From Bradyrhizobium forestalis (GTDB lineage: Bacteria > Pseudomonadota > Alphaproteobacteria > Rhizobiales > Xanthobacteraceae): 64,000 bases of DNA. Below are positions 10,428 through 19,160 of this stretch, piece by piece. A model generated the notes under the pieces. That model was not told the DNA's origin. It was given only the letters and a program-made list of their open reading frames with translations, and made no database searches. A program made the position numbers and the translations under genes. Positions within the stretch are counted from its first letter, which is position 1; each line of letters opens with the position of its first letter. The stretch is from positions 62,001-126,000 of the forward strand of contig NZ_PGVG01000003.1 of assembly GCF_002795245.1 (NCBI RefSeq), read 5' to 3'.

Positions 10428-12122
10428 ATGCGGATTCTGGCGGCGGCTTTGGGGATCGGGCTTGCAGCGTCCTGCATCACGCCCGCGCGCGCGCAGGTGC
10501 CCTCGATCAATCCAGGCGTGATCCAGAACGACGTCGACCGGCAGCGGCGGCAGCTCGAGCAGCAGAGCGCGCCGCCCAAGCTCACGGGGCCGGCGGTGAT
10601 CGGCGGCGAGCGGGAAAAATCCCAGCTCCTGAAGCCGGGCGGGCCGAAATTCCGCCTGCGCAAGGTCACGTTCGACGAGTCCAAGTTCATCACGCCGGCC
10701 GAGCTGGATGAGATCGCGAAGAAATATGTCGGCAAGGATGTCGACATTGCCGCATTGTTGCAGCTCGTCGCCGACATCAATGCCATCTACGCCGCGCGCG
10801 GCATCGTCACGGGCATCGCGACGCTGCCGGAGCAGGACGCCAAGGGCGGCATCGTCCGCATCAAGCTCACCGAGGGTCGTCTCCAGAAGACGACCATTGA
10901 GGGCAACAAGCAGACCCGCACCGACTATATCCTCGATCGCGTGAAGGAGCCCGAAGGCAAGGTCCTCGACGTTCCCAAGCTCAACCGCGACGTGATCTGG
11001 TTCAACCGGACCAACGACGTGCAGATCAAGGCGCTGCTGCAGCCCGGCACGAGTTTTGGCCTCACCGACCTCCAGTTCGCCGTGATCGAGCCGCCGGTCG
11101 ACACCTTGCAGCTCTTCACCGACAACCAGGGCGCGGAGAACACCGGGCGCTGGGAGGGTGGGGCCTTCTACAAGCGCCACGGCCTGTTCGGCGTCGACGA
11201 CCGCCTGACCTTCTACGGCGTCCGCTCCGACGGCAATCTCAACGGCAACGTCGCCTACAGCATACCGGTCAATCCCTGGGGCGGCCGCGCCGGCGTCAGC
11301 TACACCGAAGGCAAGATCAAGATCATCCAGGGGCCGTTCGTCGCGCTCGACGTCACCGGACGCTCGAGCCAGGCCGCGGTCAATTTCAGCCAGCCGGTCT
11401 GGGTGACGCAGGACTGGCTGGTGCTGCTCAATGCCGCCTTGACCGAGGGCAAGACGGTCAGCCGCTTCGCCACGGTTGCCGTCACCGACGATCACTACGA
11501 CAAGACCACGGCGGGCGTCTCGGTGACCAAGTCCGGCAACACTTATTCGATCACGGTCTCGCCGGCGGTGAACTACGTCGCGTGGCATGATTACGTGCTT
11601 GGCAACAACCGCGCGTTCAACACCTATACCGGCTCGCTGATCGCGACCAGTGCCGCGGGGCCGGCGAACTTCAGCGCCAATGTGCTGGCGAGCTGGCAAT
11701 ACACCCAGGAGAAGCTGCTGCCGGGCGACCAGATCTTCTCGATCGGCGGGCCCACCACCGTACGCGGCTATCCCTCCAATTCGGCGTCCGGCGACAGCGG
11801 CTATTATTTCAACGCCGAGCTGCACTACAACTGGTCGCAATGGCTGAGGGGTTTCGACACCTACATCTTCACGGACTGGGGTGCGGTGTATTCGACCTTC
11901 CCTGGAGTGACCGAGCTGGCCTCGGTCGGCGTCGGCTTCTCCTGGACCTACGCGCCGTGCATGACGTTCGAGGCGAACTACGCGACGCCGCTGAAGATGG
12001 CGGTCTCGACCCAGAACCATTACGAGGCCTATGGCCGCATCATCTTCCGGCCGTTGTTGATGTTCCAGAAACAGGAAAGCCCCGCGCCCGTGGCGGCGGT
12101 GGCCGGCAGGAGCAAGTCGTAG
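10428..12122 (+). CDS. TpsB outer-membrane transporter (ShlB/FhaC/HecB family)
   Basis: Outer-membrane beta-barrel that recognises the TPS domain of the upstream adhesin and moves it to the cell surface. At 564 aa it is of family length. A signal peptide occupies residues 1-23 (MRILAAAL..ARAQ). A POTRA-type periplasmic region of about residues 60-210 includes an LQLVADINAIYAARGIVTG-like segment. The barrel follows, with the conserved VRGY loop motif (TTVRGYPSN) near residue 445. Unlike most barrels, the last strand (FRPLLMF) is followed by a soluble tail of about 18 residues. An AGG-type ribosome site lies about 12 nt upstream, and the gene begins 4 nt after the adhesin stop, so the two are co-transcribed. 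Confidence 0.92.
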   Translation: MRILAAALGIGLAASCITPARAQVPSINPGVIQNDVDRQRRQLEQQSAPPKLTGPAVIGGEREKSQLLKPGGPKFRLRKVTFDESKFITPAELDEIAKKYVGKDVDIAALLQLVADINAIYAARGIVTGIATLPEQDAKGGIVRIKLTEGRLQKTTIEGNKQTRTDYILDRVKEPEGKVLDVPKLNRDVIWFNRTNDVQIKALLQPGTSFGLTDLQFAVIEPPVDTLQLFTDNQGAENTGRWEGGAFYKRHGLFGVDDRLTFYGVRSDGNLNGNVAYSIPVNPWGGRAGVSYTEGKIKIIQGPFVALDVTGRSSQAAVNFSQPVWVTQDWLVLLNAALTEGKTVSRFATVAVTDDHYDKTTAGVSVTKSGNTYSITVSPAVNYVAWHDYVLGNNRAFNTYTGSLIATSAAGPANFSANVLASWQYTQEKLLPGDQIFSIGGPTTVRGYPSNSASGDSGYYFNAELHYNWSQWLRGFDTYIFTDWGAVYSTFPGVTELASVGVGFSWTYAPCMTFEANYATPLKMAVSTQNHYEAYGRIIFRPLLMFQKQESPAPVAAVAGRSKS

Positions 12123-12218
12123 CCTCGGGCTGCTCCGATCTCTCCGTCGGATTGCTTCGCGGAGCCGTCGGCTCGCGATGACGGTCTTGATGCAATGCTA
12201 CGCCAAATTCCCGATCTC

Positions 12219-12347
12219 GTGCCCCGGACGCAGCGCAGCGCCTCTTCGGCGGTGCGCTGCAGAGCCGGGGCCCGAGCAGCAAAGTGCAGCGGCTTCTGGG
12301 TGCCGGCTCTGCGGAGCGTCACTGCGTCCGCACCGCGTCCGGGACAC
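12219..12347. repeat. Intergenic palindromic repeat (Bradyrhizobium-like)
   Basis: The ends GTGCCCCGGACGCAGCGCAG and ACCGCGTCCGGGACAC are imperfect inverted copies, and the middle contains GTGCGCTGCAGAGCCGGGGCCC and CCGGCTCTGCGGAGCG, which pair with each other. The element fills most of the 272-nt gap between tpsB and bluB; the flanks (12123-12218 and 12348-12394) hold GC-rich text and no ORF I believe. I recall similar sequences many times between Bradyrhizobium genes, but copy number cannot be shown here. Confidence 0.6.
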
Positions 12348-12394
12348 GGAGCGTGTTGCTCGAGACTCCGGCAATGACGAGAATGGCGCGCTTC

Positions 12395-13027
12395 TCAGCG
12401 CTTCAGCGTGAACTCGTCAGCGCCGCGCCGGTGCTCCCATTTGGCCTGCTCCAGCTCGGGCCGGTCGCATTCGGCTTCCGGATAGCCGATGCAGAGATAG
12501 GCGATGAATTTCCAGGATTGCGGCACGTCGAGGATGGCGTGAATGCGATCCGGATTGAGGATCGATACCCAGCCGAGGCCGATGCCCTCGGCACGCGCCG
12601 CGAGCCACATCGCAATGATCGCGGCGACCACGGAATACTCCGTCGTTTCAGGCATGGTCGCGCGGCCGAGGCCGTGGCCGATGTCGCTGGCCTTGTCCGC
12701 GAACACGGCGAGGTGGCCGGGCGCCTGTTCGAGGCCCGACAGTTTCAGCGTGGCATAGCGCGCGGCGCGGTCGCCGGAGTAGCAATTCAACGCGTCAGCG
12801 TTGCACGCCTTGAAATCGTCAATCACGGCCCGGCGCCGCGCGGCGTCATCGACGGTGGCGAAGCGCCAGGGCTGGCTGAGGCCGACCGAAGGCGAGAGGC
12901 AGGCGGTCTCGATCAGGCGATCGATGGCGTCCGTCGGCAGCGGATCGCTGCGGAAGCGGCGCACGTCGCGGCGCCACACGAACAGCTCGCGCAAGTGTTG
13001 GCGGAAGGTATCGTCGAACTCGACCAT
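12395..13027 (-). CDS. bluB: 5,6-dimethylbenzimidazole synthase BluB
   Basis: Flavin-destructase that converts FMNH2 and oxygen to 5,6-dimethylbenzimidazole, the lower ligand of B12. The protein is 210 aa with the nitroreductase-fold signatures WRRDVRRFRSD (Asp21 corresponds to the catalytically important Asp of rhizobial BluB), SPSVGLSQPWRF near residue 50, and a C-terminal LCIGYPEAECDRPELE segment. It is first in a minus-strand run bluB-cobS-cobU by position but last in transcription: cobS ends 4 nt upstream of its start. The gene lies in a full cobalamin locus, which makes BluB far more likely than a generic nitroreductase. Confidence 0.93.
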   Translation of the reverse strand: MVEFDDTFRQHLRELFVWRRDVRRFRSDPLPTDAIDRLIETACLSPSVGLSQPWRFATVDDAARRRAVIDDFKACNADALNCYSGDRAARYATLKLSGLEQAPGHLAVFADKASDIGHGLGRATMPETTEYSVVAAIIAMWLAARAEGIGLGWVSILNPDRIHAILDVPQSWKFIAYLCIGYPEAECDRPELEQAKWEHRRGADEFTLKR

Positions 13028-13031
13028 GAGG

Positions 13032-13814
13032 TCAGCGCCCCATCTGAAAGGAAGCGGCCACCAGCAGGATCAGGATCTCGCCCGTCTGCTCGAACGCGCC
13101 CAGGATGTCGCCGGTCTGCCCGCCGATCTGCCGGATGGCAAGCCGCGCCAGCATCAGTCCGGCAAGTGACAGCAGGATCAGGCCGACCAGCGCCTTGCCC
13201 GGCCCCAACGCCAGGGCAAGCGCGAGCGTTCCAAGCGCGAAGGCTATGGCCACACTATGGCCAGGCGGTGGTCCGGCGCCGGCCGATAAACCGTCGGGCC
13301 GCGCCGGCGGTACCAGCAACATGAAGGCCGGCACGCCGGCGCGGGCAGCCGTGTGGGCCGCGCACAGTGCGAGCATGACGGCCCATGGATCTGCGATCGC
13401 TGCAAGCGCGCTCCAGCGCAAGCCGAACGACAGGATCAGCGCGCAGACACCATAGGTCCCAATCCGGCTGTCGCGCATGATATCGAGCTTGCGCTCGCGC
13501 GTGCGGCCGCCGCCAAGCCCATCGGCGGTATCGGCAAGCCCGTCCTCGTGCAGCGCGCCGGTGATGAGGGCGGTCATGGCCAGCGCGAGCAAGGCGGCAA
13601 GGTTCGGCGTCAATCCGGACCGGCTCGCAATCTTGTAGACCAGTGCGCCGGCCAGGCCGACCAGCAGCCCGGCGACGGGCAGAGCCCAGGTCGCGCGCGC
13701 GATGGCGCCGTCGTCTGCGGGCTTCGACGATGCTACGGGCAGAATCGTGACAAAGGATACCGCCATCCTGAGATCGGCGATGAGGTCCTTCAAAATTTCT
13801 GCGCGGCGCATCAT
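13032..13814 (-). CDS. cobS: Adenosylcobinamide-GDP ribazoletransferase (cobalamin synthase)
   Basis: Membrane enzyme that joins adenosylcobinamide-GDP to alpha-ribazole (phosphate) in the last assembly step; called CobV in Pseudomonas denitrificans. It has 260 aa with several hydrophobic spans and the family motif HEDGLADTADGLGGG near residues 70-85 followed by RKLDIMRDSRIGTYG. An upstream extension is possible in this frame, but the start MMRRAEIL at 13814 overlaps the cobU stop (ATGATG on TGA), the usual coupled arrangement, so I chose it. It ends 4 nt before bluB. Confidence 0.94.
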   Translation of the reverse strand: MMRRAEILKDLIADLRMAVSFVTILPVASSKPADDGAIARATWALPVAGLLVGLAGALVYKIASRSGLTPNLAALLALAMTALITGALHEDGLADTADGLGGGRTRERKLDIMRDSRIGTYGVCALILSFGLRWSALAAIADPWAVMLALCAAHTAARAGVPAFMLLVPPARPDGLSAGAGPPPGHSVAIAFALGTLALALALGPGKALVGLILLSLAGLMLARLAIRQIGGQTGDILGAFEQTGEILILLVAASFQMGR

Positions 13815-14314
13815 TTCAGTTTCATCGGCAGGCCGGCGACGACGAACTCGACCTCGTCGGCAGCTGCCGCGATAGTCTGATTCATGATGCCGGCGGCGTC
13901 GCGAAAGCTGCGCGCCAGGGCGTTGTCGGGTACGATGCCGAGACCGACCTCGTTGGTGACGAGAACGACCGGGCTTTTCAGCCGGGGCAGGGCGCCGGCA
14001 AGCGCCTTGACCCCGCCCTCCCAGTCGCGCTGCGCGTGCATCAGATTGGAGAGCCACAGCGTCAGGCAATCCACGAGCCTCGCGCCGCCGTCATCGGTTG
14101 CGACCAGCGCGGGGACGAGATCGAGCGGCACCTCGCGCTCGATCCAGTCGGTTCCGCGGCGCGCGCGGTGTGTTGCGATGCGCGCCTCCATTTCGGTATC
14201 GAGCGCCTCGGCCGTCGCGATGTAGACGGGCTGGCCTGGAAAGCTGCGCGCGCGCGCTTCCGCCCGAGTGCTCTTGCCCGATCGCGCTCCGCCAGTGATC
14301 AAGATGACGGCCAT
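13811..14314 (-). CDS. cobU: Adenosylcobinamide kinase / adenosylcobinamide-phosphate guanylyltransferase
   Basis: Bifunctional nucleotide-loop enzyme (CobP in P. denitrificans) that phosphorylates adenosylcobinamide and attaches GMP. It has 167 aa and begins MAVILITGGARSGKS, with the P-loop at residues 8-15. It also has the conserved VDCLTLWLSN and VVLVTNEVGLGIVPD segments. The ATG at 14314 is preceded by GGAGA 6 nt upstream; an in-frame ATG 33 nt further up lacks support. The end overlaps the cobS start by 4 nt. It is divergent from cbiB across about 120 nt, which probably holds both promoters; no riboswitch is seen there. Confidence 0.95.
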   Translation of the reverse strand: MAVILITGGARSGKSTRAEARARSFPGQPVYIATAEALDTEMEARIATHRARRGTDWIEREVPLDLVPALVATDDGGARLVDCLTLWLSNLMHAQRDWEGGVKALAGALPRLKSPVVLVTNEVGLGIVPDNALARSFRDAAGIMNQTIAAAADEVEFVVAGLPMKLK

Positions 14315-14436
14315 CAAAGTCTCCTGTCGGGCAGCACTAATCACCAATTGCGGCCAAAGACAAAGCCGAAATCAGCCGGGCAGGGGCTTGCGCTCGCCCC
14401 TCGCTTTGCGCAACAGGGGCGGGACAGGAGGCGGGT

Positions 14437-15378
14437 GTGGGCTTTGCGGGTGCGATGGTGGTGGCGATGGCGGTGGATGCCCTTCTGGGCTGGCCGTCAT
14501 GGCTGTTCGCGCGGATCGGGCATCCCGTGACCTGGCTCGGCCGGTTGATTGCCGCCATCGATACCGCCTGGAATCGCGCGTCTGATCCGCCGGCATGGCG
14601 CCGAGCTGCTGGCGTGGCCGGCGCACTCGTGGTGATTGCGCTCTCCGGCGCGCTCGGCTGGATCATTCAATCGGTGCTTTCGTTGGGCTGGATCGAAATC
14701 GTGCTGGTCGGCATCCTGGCCTGGCCGCTGGTGGCATTGCGCTCGCTGCATGATCATGTGGCTGCCGTCGCGAAGCCGTTGAGCGCAGGCAACATCGCCA
14801 CCGCGCGCGCGGCGGTCTCGCGCATCGTCGGCCGTGATCCCACGGCGCTCGACGAAGCCGGCATCGCGCGCGCGGCGATCGAGAGCCTCGCCGAGAACGC
14901 CTCCGACGCCGTGGTGGCGCCGGTGTTCTGGGGCGCGCTGTTCGGCCTGCCCGGCATCTTCGGCTACAAGGCGATCAACACGCTGGACTCCATGATCGGC
15001 CATCGCAGCGAGCGGCACGAAGCCTTTGGCTGGGCGGCCGCGCGCATCGACGATGTCGCCAATTTCATTCCGGCGCGCCTGACCGGTTTTCTGTTCGTGC
15101 TGCTGGCACAAAGGCGATCGGAGGCGCTGTCGTGCATGACGCGCAATGCGCGCCGGCATCGTTCGCCCAACGCCGGCTGGCCCGAAGCGGCCATGGCGGG
15201 GGCGCTTGGAGTCCGGCTCAGCGGCCCCCGCATTTATCATGGCAGCGTCACGAACGAGCCCTGGCTTAACGAAGGCGCGCGCGATCCGCGCGCTGCCGAC
15301 ATCGGCGAGGCACTGGCCGTCTACCGTCGCGCCGTGCTGCTGCTCGCCGGCCTCCTTGCGGTCCTGGCTCTCACGTGA
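14437..15378 (+). CDS. cbiB: Adenosylcobinamide-phosphate synthase CbiB/CobD
   Basis: Polytopic membrane enzyme that attaches aminopropanol (phosphate) to adenosylcobyric acid. It has 313 aa, opening with a hydrophobic segment then the family motif HPVTWLGRLI. SLAENASDAVVAPVFWGALFG (about residues 150-170) and YKAINTLDSMIGHRSERHEAFG follow, both hallmark CbiB stretches. The start is GTG at 14437, with AGGAGG 6-7 nt upstream; an ATG six codons in is the alternative. The stop overlaps the region where cobC begins, so the two are coupled; cobC makes the amino-propanol phosphate donor. Confidence 0.95.
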   Translation: MGFAGAMVVAMAVDALLGWPSWLFARIGHPVTWLGRLIAAIDTAWNRASDPPAWRRAAGVAGALVVIALSGALGWIIQSVLSLGWIEIVLVGILAWPLVALRSLHDHVAAVAKPLSAGNIATARAAVSRIVGRDPTALDEAGIARAAIESLAENASDAVVAPVFWGALFGLPGIFGYKAINTLDSMIGHRSERHEAFGWAAARIDDVANFIPARLTGFLFVLLAQRRSEALSCMTRNARRHRSPNAGWPEAAMAGALGVRLSGPRIYHGSVTNEPWLNEGARDPRAADIGEALAVYRRAVLLLAGLLAVLALT

Positions 15379-15389
15379 AAGAACGGGGT

Positions 15390-16355
15390 ATGCGCGAGCA
15401 CGGTGGAAATCTCGATCTGGCCCAGCAGCGGTTTGGCGGCCGCGCGGAGGATTGGATCGATCTGTCGACTGGGATCAACCGCGTGCCTTATCCGGTGGGT
15501 GAAGTGAGCGCGCGCGCGTGGAGCGCGCTGCCGTCGCGCGCGGAGATCGAGGCGCTGCATCAGGCCGCGCGGCACGCCTACCGCACGATCGCGCCGGTTG
15601 TTGCGATGGGGGGTGCGCAGACCGCCATTCAATTGCTGCCGCAACTCGCGACGCCCGCGCGCGCGCGCATCCTCGCGCCGACCTACAATGAATATGCCGG
15701 GGTCCTGTCGGCCGCGGGGTGGGACGTCGAGGAAGTGGGAGAGCTCGATGCGCTGGCGGGCGCGGATCTCGCCATCGTGGTCAATCCCAACAATCCCGAT
15801 GGGCGGCGTCATACGCCGAAGGACCTGCTGACATTGCTGCCGCGTGTCGGCCGCCTCGTCGTCGACGAGAGCTTTGCCGATGCAGTTCCACAGCTGTCGC
15901 TTGCGTCCGAAGCGGATCGGCCGGGACTATTGGTGCTGCGTTCGTTCGGAAAGTTCTATGGCCTTGCCGGCCTGCGGCTTGGGTTTGCAATCGGCAATGC
16001 GGCCGACATCGCGAGGTTCGCGGCGATGTCGGGGCCATGGCCGGTGTCGGGAGCCGCGATCGCGATTGGTTGTCGTGCCTTGCGCGACGACGCCTGGGCG
16101 GAGGCCACATCCGCGCGGCTCGCCCGCGACTGCGTTCGGCTCGACGTGATCGCGCAAGCGCAAGGCTGGCGGCTTGTCGGCGGTGCGCCACTGTTTCGTC
16201 TCTACGCGTCGCCCGACGCGCTGGCCGCGCAGGAGAAGCTCGCACATGGCCACATCTGGTCGCGCGTTTTCGCGCGAGAACCGACATGGCTGCGCCTCGG
16301 GCTTCCTGGCAGCGAAACCGAATGGACACGGCTTGCCGAGGCTTTAGCGCGCTAA
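15390..16355 (+). CDS. cobC: L-threonine-O-3-phosphate decarboxylase CobC
   Basis: PLP-dependent class I/II aminotransferase-fold enzyme that supplies (R)-1-amino-2-propanol phosphate for the nucleotide loop (CobD of Salmonella). It has 321 aa from [11 protein letters not shown]. Motifs are [12 protein letters not shown] near residue 25, [18 protein letters not shown], and the PLP-lysine segment [21 protein letters not shown] at 15375 overlapping the cbiB stop is an alternative start adding five residues; I preferred the ATG, which matches the usual family N-terminus and has a purine-rich stretch upstream. The 3' end overlaps cobQ tail-to-tail by 12 bp. Confidence 0.93.
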   Translation: MREHGGNLDLAQQRFGGRAEDWIDLSTGINRVPYPVGEVSARAWSALPSRAEIEALHQAARHAYRTIAPVVAMGGAQTAIQLLPQLATPARARILAPTYNEYAGVLSAAGWDVEEVGELDALAGADLAIVVNPNNPDGRRHTPKDLLTLLPRVGRLVVDESFADAVPQLSLASEADRPGLLVLRSFGKFYGLAGLRLGFAIGNAADIARFAAMSGPWPVSGAAIAIGCRALRDDAWAEATSARLARDCVRLDVIAQAQGWRLVGGAPLFRLYASPDALAAQEKLAHGHIWSRVFAREPTWLRLGLPGSETEWTRLAEALAR

Positions 16356-17792
16356 CGTCAGCAGGCCTTCGACGTCGAGGTGCTTTTCGATGTGATCGGC
16401 CAGCGCCTCGAGCGCGCTCTCGACCCTGGCGTGATAGGGCTCGTCGCCGGCGGGAATATCGAGCTTGGCGAGGTAAGCCTTGCGGAAATCATCCGAGGTG
16501 AAGAGGCCGTGTAGATAGCTGCCCTGCACGCGACCGTCGCGTGAGATCGCGCCTTCCGGCTCGCCATTCCGTTTTGCGAACGGGCGGGCGCAATCGGGCC
16601 CGTCGGTGCGGCCGATGTGGATCTCATAGGCCTCGATCGGCTGCTTCGTGGCGGCGTGCACGGCCGCGACACGCGTCAGTGTCTTCTGCGGGCTCATCAC
16701 CGTGTCCACGTCGAGCAGCCCAAGGCCCGGCGTGTCGCCCGCGGGGCCCTCGATGCCGTCGGGGTCGGCGACGCTGCGCCCCAGCATCTGATAGCCGCCG
16801 CAGAGGCCGAGCACATGGCCGCCCCTGCGGTGATGCGCGAGCAGGTCGATGTCCCAGCCCTGCGCGCGCAGGAAGGCGAGGTCGCCGCGGGTGGACTTTG
16901 AACCGGGGATGATGACGAGACTGATATCGCCCGGGATCGCTTCGCCCGGGCGCACCATCACGAGATCGACGCCGGGCTCCAGCTTGAGCGGATCGAGATC
17001 GTCGAAATTGGCGATCCGTGACAGCGCGAGACAGGCGATCTTGCATTGGCCGGGTTTTCGCGCATCGCGCAGGCCGAGCGCATCCTCGGCCGGCAGCTCG
17101 CCGGCGCGGCCGAACCAGGGCAGCACGCCAAAGCCGCGCCACGACGTCTTCTGCTCAATCAGCTTGTAGCCGTCGTCGAACAGCGTAGCGTCGCCGCGGA
17201 ACTTGTTGATGACAAAACCCTGGATCATCGCGGCATCGTCGGGATCGATCACCGTCCTGATGCCGACGAGCTGGGCGATGACGCCGCCGCGGTCGATGTC
17301 GCCGACCAGCACGACCGGCACGTCGGCCTTGCACGCAAAGCCCATATTGGCAATGTCGGCCTTGCGCAAATTCACTTCGGCCGGGCTGCCGGCGCCTTCG
17401 ACCAGCACGAGATCGGCGCGCGCCTTCAGGCGCTCGAAGCTCTCGATCACCGCGCCCATCAATGAAGGCTTCATCGCCGCATAGTCGCGCGCGCGGGCGG
17501 TTGCGATGCGCTTGCCGTGGACGACGATTTGTGCACCGACATCAGTCTCGGGCTTCAGCAACACCGGGTTCATGTCGGTGTGCGGCTCGACGCCGGCGGC
17601 GAGGGCCTGCAGCGCCTGGGCGCGGCCGATTTCGCCACCATCGACGGTGACGGCCGCATTGTTCGACATGTTCTGCGGCTTGAACGGGAGCACGCGCAGG
17701 CCGCGCCGCCTGAAGGCGCGCGCGAGGCCGGCGACGATGAGCGATTTGCCCACGTCCGAGCCGGCCCCCTGGATCATCAGCGCGCGTACCAT
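16344..17792 (-). CDS. cobQ: Cobyric acid synthase
   Basis: ATP- and glutamine-dependent amidotransferase that amidates four carboxyl groups of adenosylcobyrinic acid a,c-diamide. At 482 aa it is of standard length. It has an N-terminal dethiobiotin-synthetase-like ATPase with GAGSDVGKS at residues 9-17 and FKPQNMSNN, then [11 protein letters not shown]-terminal class I glutaminase-like domain has the nucleophile Cys331 in LCGGYQMLG and the His in GSYLHGLF. It sits 5 nt downstream of cobO, forming a two-gene minus-strand operon, and overlaps cobC by 12 bp at its 3' end. Confidence 0.97.
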   Translation of the reverse strand: MVRALMIQGAGSDVGKSLIVAGLARAFRRRGLRVLPFKPQNMSNNAAVTVDGGEIGRAQALQALAAGVEPHTDMNPVLLKPETDVGAQIVVHGKRIATARARDYAAMKPSLMGAVIESFERLKARADLVLVEGAGSPAEVNLRKADIANMGFACKADVPVVLVGDIDRGGVIAQLVGIRTVIDPDDAAMIQGFVINKFRGDATLFDDGYKLIEQKTSWRGFGVLPWFGRAGELPAEDALGLRDARKPGQCKIACLALSRIANFDDLDPLKLEPGVDLVMVRPGEAIPGDISLVIIPGSKSTRGDLAFLRAQGWDIDLLAHHRRGGHVLGLCGGYQMLGRSVADPDGIEGPAGDTPGLGLLDVDTVMSPQKTLTRVAAVHAATKQPIEAYEIHIGRTDGPDCARPFAKRNGEPEGAISRDGRVQGSYLHGLFTSDDFRKAYLAKLDIPAGDEPYHARVESALEALADHIEKHLDVEGLLTLAR

Positions 17793-17797
17793 CGAAC

Positions 17798-18433
17798 TCA
17801 GAACTCGACGCCGGCCTGGGCCTTGATGCCGGAGCGGAACGGATGCTTCACAAGCGTCATCTCGGTGACGAGATCAGCGATCTCGATCAGCTCGTCCTTG
17901 GCGTTGCGCCCGGTGAGCACGACATGCGTCATCTCAGGCTTTTGCGTCGTCAGGAATTCCACCACCTCGGCGATATCGAGATAGTCGTAGCGCAGCGCGA
18001 TGTTGATCTCGTCAAGCACGACCATGCGCAAGTTCGGATCTGATATCAGCTCCTTGGCCTTCTCCCAGCCGGCGCGTGCTGCGGCGATGTCGCGGGCGCG
18101 GTCCTGCGTTTCCCAGGTGAAGCCTTCACCCATGGCGTGGAACTGGCACAGATCGCCGAAATGGCCGGTGAGCAGGCGCCGCTCGCCGGTGTCCCAGGCG
18201 CCCTTGATGAACTGCACGACGGCGCAGGGCAGGCCGTGGGCCACGCAGCGCACGATCATGCCGAAGGCTGAGGAGGATTTTCCCTTGCCGGCGCCGGTGT
18301 GGACGATGATCAGGCCCTTTTCGCCGCTCTTGGTCGCCATGATCTTGTCGCGGGCGGCCTTCTTCTTCGCCATTTTCTGGGCGTGCCGGGCGTCGGTTTC
18401 CGTGTTTGTTTGGGTATCCGGTTCAGGCGTCAT
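17798..18433 (-). CDS. cobO: Corrinoid adenosyltransferase CobO
   Basis: Cob(I)yrinic acid a,c-diamide adenosyltransferase, which makes the Co-C bond of the coenzyme. It has 211 aa; the P-loop GAGKGKSS lies at about residues 47-54, followed by [23 protein letters not shown] and [15 protein letters not shown]. The frame stays open for 108 more codons upstream, but that part runs through the riboswitch on the other strand and has no family similarity. The ATG at 18433 has a GAAGGA about 10 nt upstream. It is divergent from the DUF1636-cobW operon. Confidence 0.95.
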   Translation of the reverse strand: MTPEPDTQTNTETDARHAQKMAKKKAARDKIMATKSGEKGLIIVHTGAGKGKSSSAFGMIVRCVAHGLPCAVVQFIKGAWDTGERRLLTGHFGDLCQFHAMGEGFTWETQDRARDIAAARAGWEKAKELISDPNLRMVVLDEINIALRYDYLDIAEVVEFLTTQKPEMTHVVLTGRNAKDELIEIADLVTEMTLVKHPFRSGIKAQAGVEF

Positions 18434-18487
18434 CGGTCCCGGTCCTTCGGCTTGACAAGTGGCGGCCACCGGCAAATGGTGGCCCGG

Positions 18488-18678
18488 CGTTGGTTCCTGT
18501 CCTATGACAGGCGAAGAGGGAATGCGATAGGGTCCGAATCGGCAAGATTTGGGTCCAAAATGCAGCCGCCCCCGCGACCGTGACCGGAGAGATGCCCGAA
18601 GCCACTGATCCCTTGGGATCGGGAAGGTGGGGATCGAAGGGCAAAACCCTGCTCCGCAAGCCGGGAGACCTGCCAGCG
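18488..18678 (+). promoter_or_regulatory. Cobalamin riboswitch 1 (upstream of DUF1636-cobW-cobN operon)
   Basis: The AdoCbl aptamer core is readable in order: TTGGTTCCTG, GAAGAGGGAATGCG, GCCGCCCCCGCGACCGTGACCGG, GCCACTGATCCC..GGGAAGGTGG, and the B12 box AAGCCGGGAGACCTGCC at 18658-18674. It lies on the plus strand between divergent cobO and the DUF1636 gene, so it controls the plus-strand operon. The 352-nt gap between the two starts is otherwise filled by the expression platform. Confidence 0.93.
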
Positions 18679-18753
18679 CGGACGAGTTTTGGACCGGCGG
18701 ACGGGGTGTTCCGCGACGGGGAAACGGGCCTTCAGGAGAATGGTCCGTGTGCC

Positions 18754-18789
18754 TCATCGCCTCCCGCTGTTATCTGGAAGAGGCGATGA
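18754..18789 (+). promoter_or_regulatory. Start-codon sequestering hairpin of riboswitch 1
   Basis: TCATCGCCTC (18754-18763) is a perfect 10-bp inverted complement of GAGGCGATGA (18780-18789) with a 16-nt loop. The right arm contains both the Shine-Dalgarno GAGG and the ATG (18786) of the first gene, so folding would block translation. This is the expected OFF platform of a translational B12 riboswitch. Confidence 0.7.
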
Positions 18790-19160
18790 CCGTCACACTT
18801 CACGTCTGCATCACCTGCCGTGCCGGCCAGACGCTGGGCGAGGGCGAGACGACGCCCGGCAAGCGCCTGCATGGCGCGATCCTCGATGCCGGCGTGCCCG
18901 ATGGCGTCAATGTGGTTCCCGTCGAATGCCTGTCGGCCTGCAGCCAGGGCTGCTCGGTGGCGCTCAGCGCGCCCGGCCGCTGGTCCTATGTCTATGGCCG
19001 CCTGTCGGATGCGAATGCGCGCGACGTGGTTGCGGGCGCCGCGGCCTATGCGGCCGCGCCTGATGGCATCGTGCCCTGGCGCAGCCGTCCTGAAATCTTC
19101 CGCAAGCAGTCGCTTGCCCGCATTCCCCCAATTGCCGTCGTGCCGGAGGCCGCTGAATGA
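18786..19160 (+). CDS. DUF1636 small metal-binding (2Fe-2S ferredoxin-like) protein
   Basis: Small 124-aa protein of unknown exact function, first gene of the riboswitch-controlled cob operon. Cysteines are arranged as HVCITCRAG (Cys8, Cys11) and VECLSACSQGC, compatible with a thioredoxin-fold ferredoxin cluster or with cobalt binding. The start at 18786 has GAGG 2-6 nt upstream inside a hairpin; longer in-frame starts run through the riboswitch and are rejected. The stop overlaps the cobW start by 4 nt (ATGA). Position beside CobW and CobN suggests a role in cobalt supply or in electron supply to corrin enzymes; that is inference. Confidence 0.85.
   Translation: MTVTLHVCITCRAGQTLGEGETTPGKRLHGAILDAGVPDGVNVVPVECLSACSQGCSVALSAPGRWSYVYGRLSDANARDVVAGAAAYAAAPDGIVPWRSRPEIFRKQSLARIPPIAVVPEAAE

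Noticed and set aside
18434..18757. 108-codon N-terminal extension of cobO
   Set aside because: It runs antisense through riboswitch 1 and has no family similarity; ATG 18433 fits the known protein.
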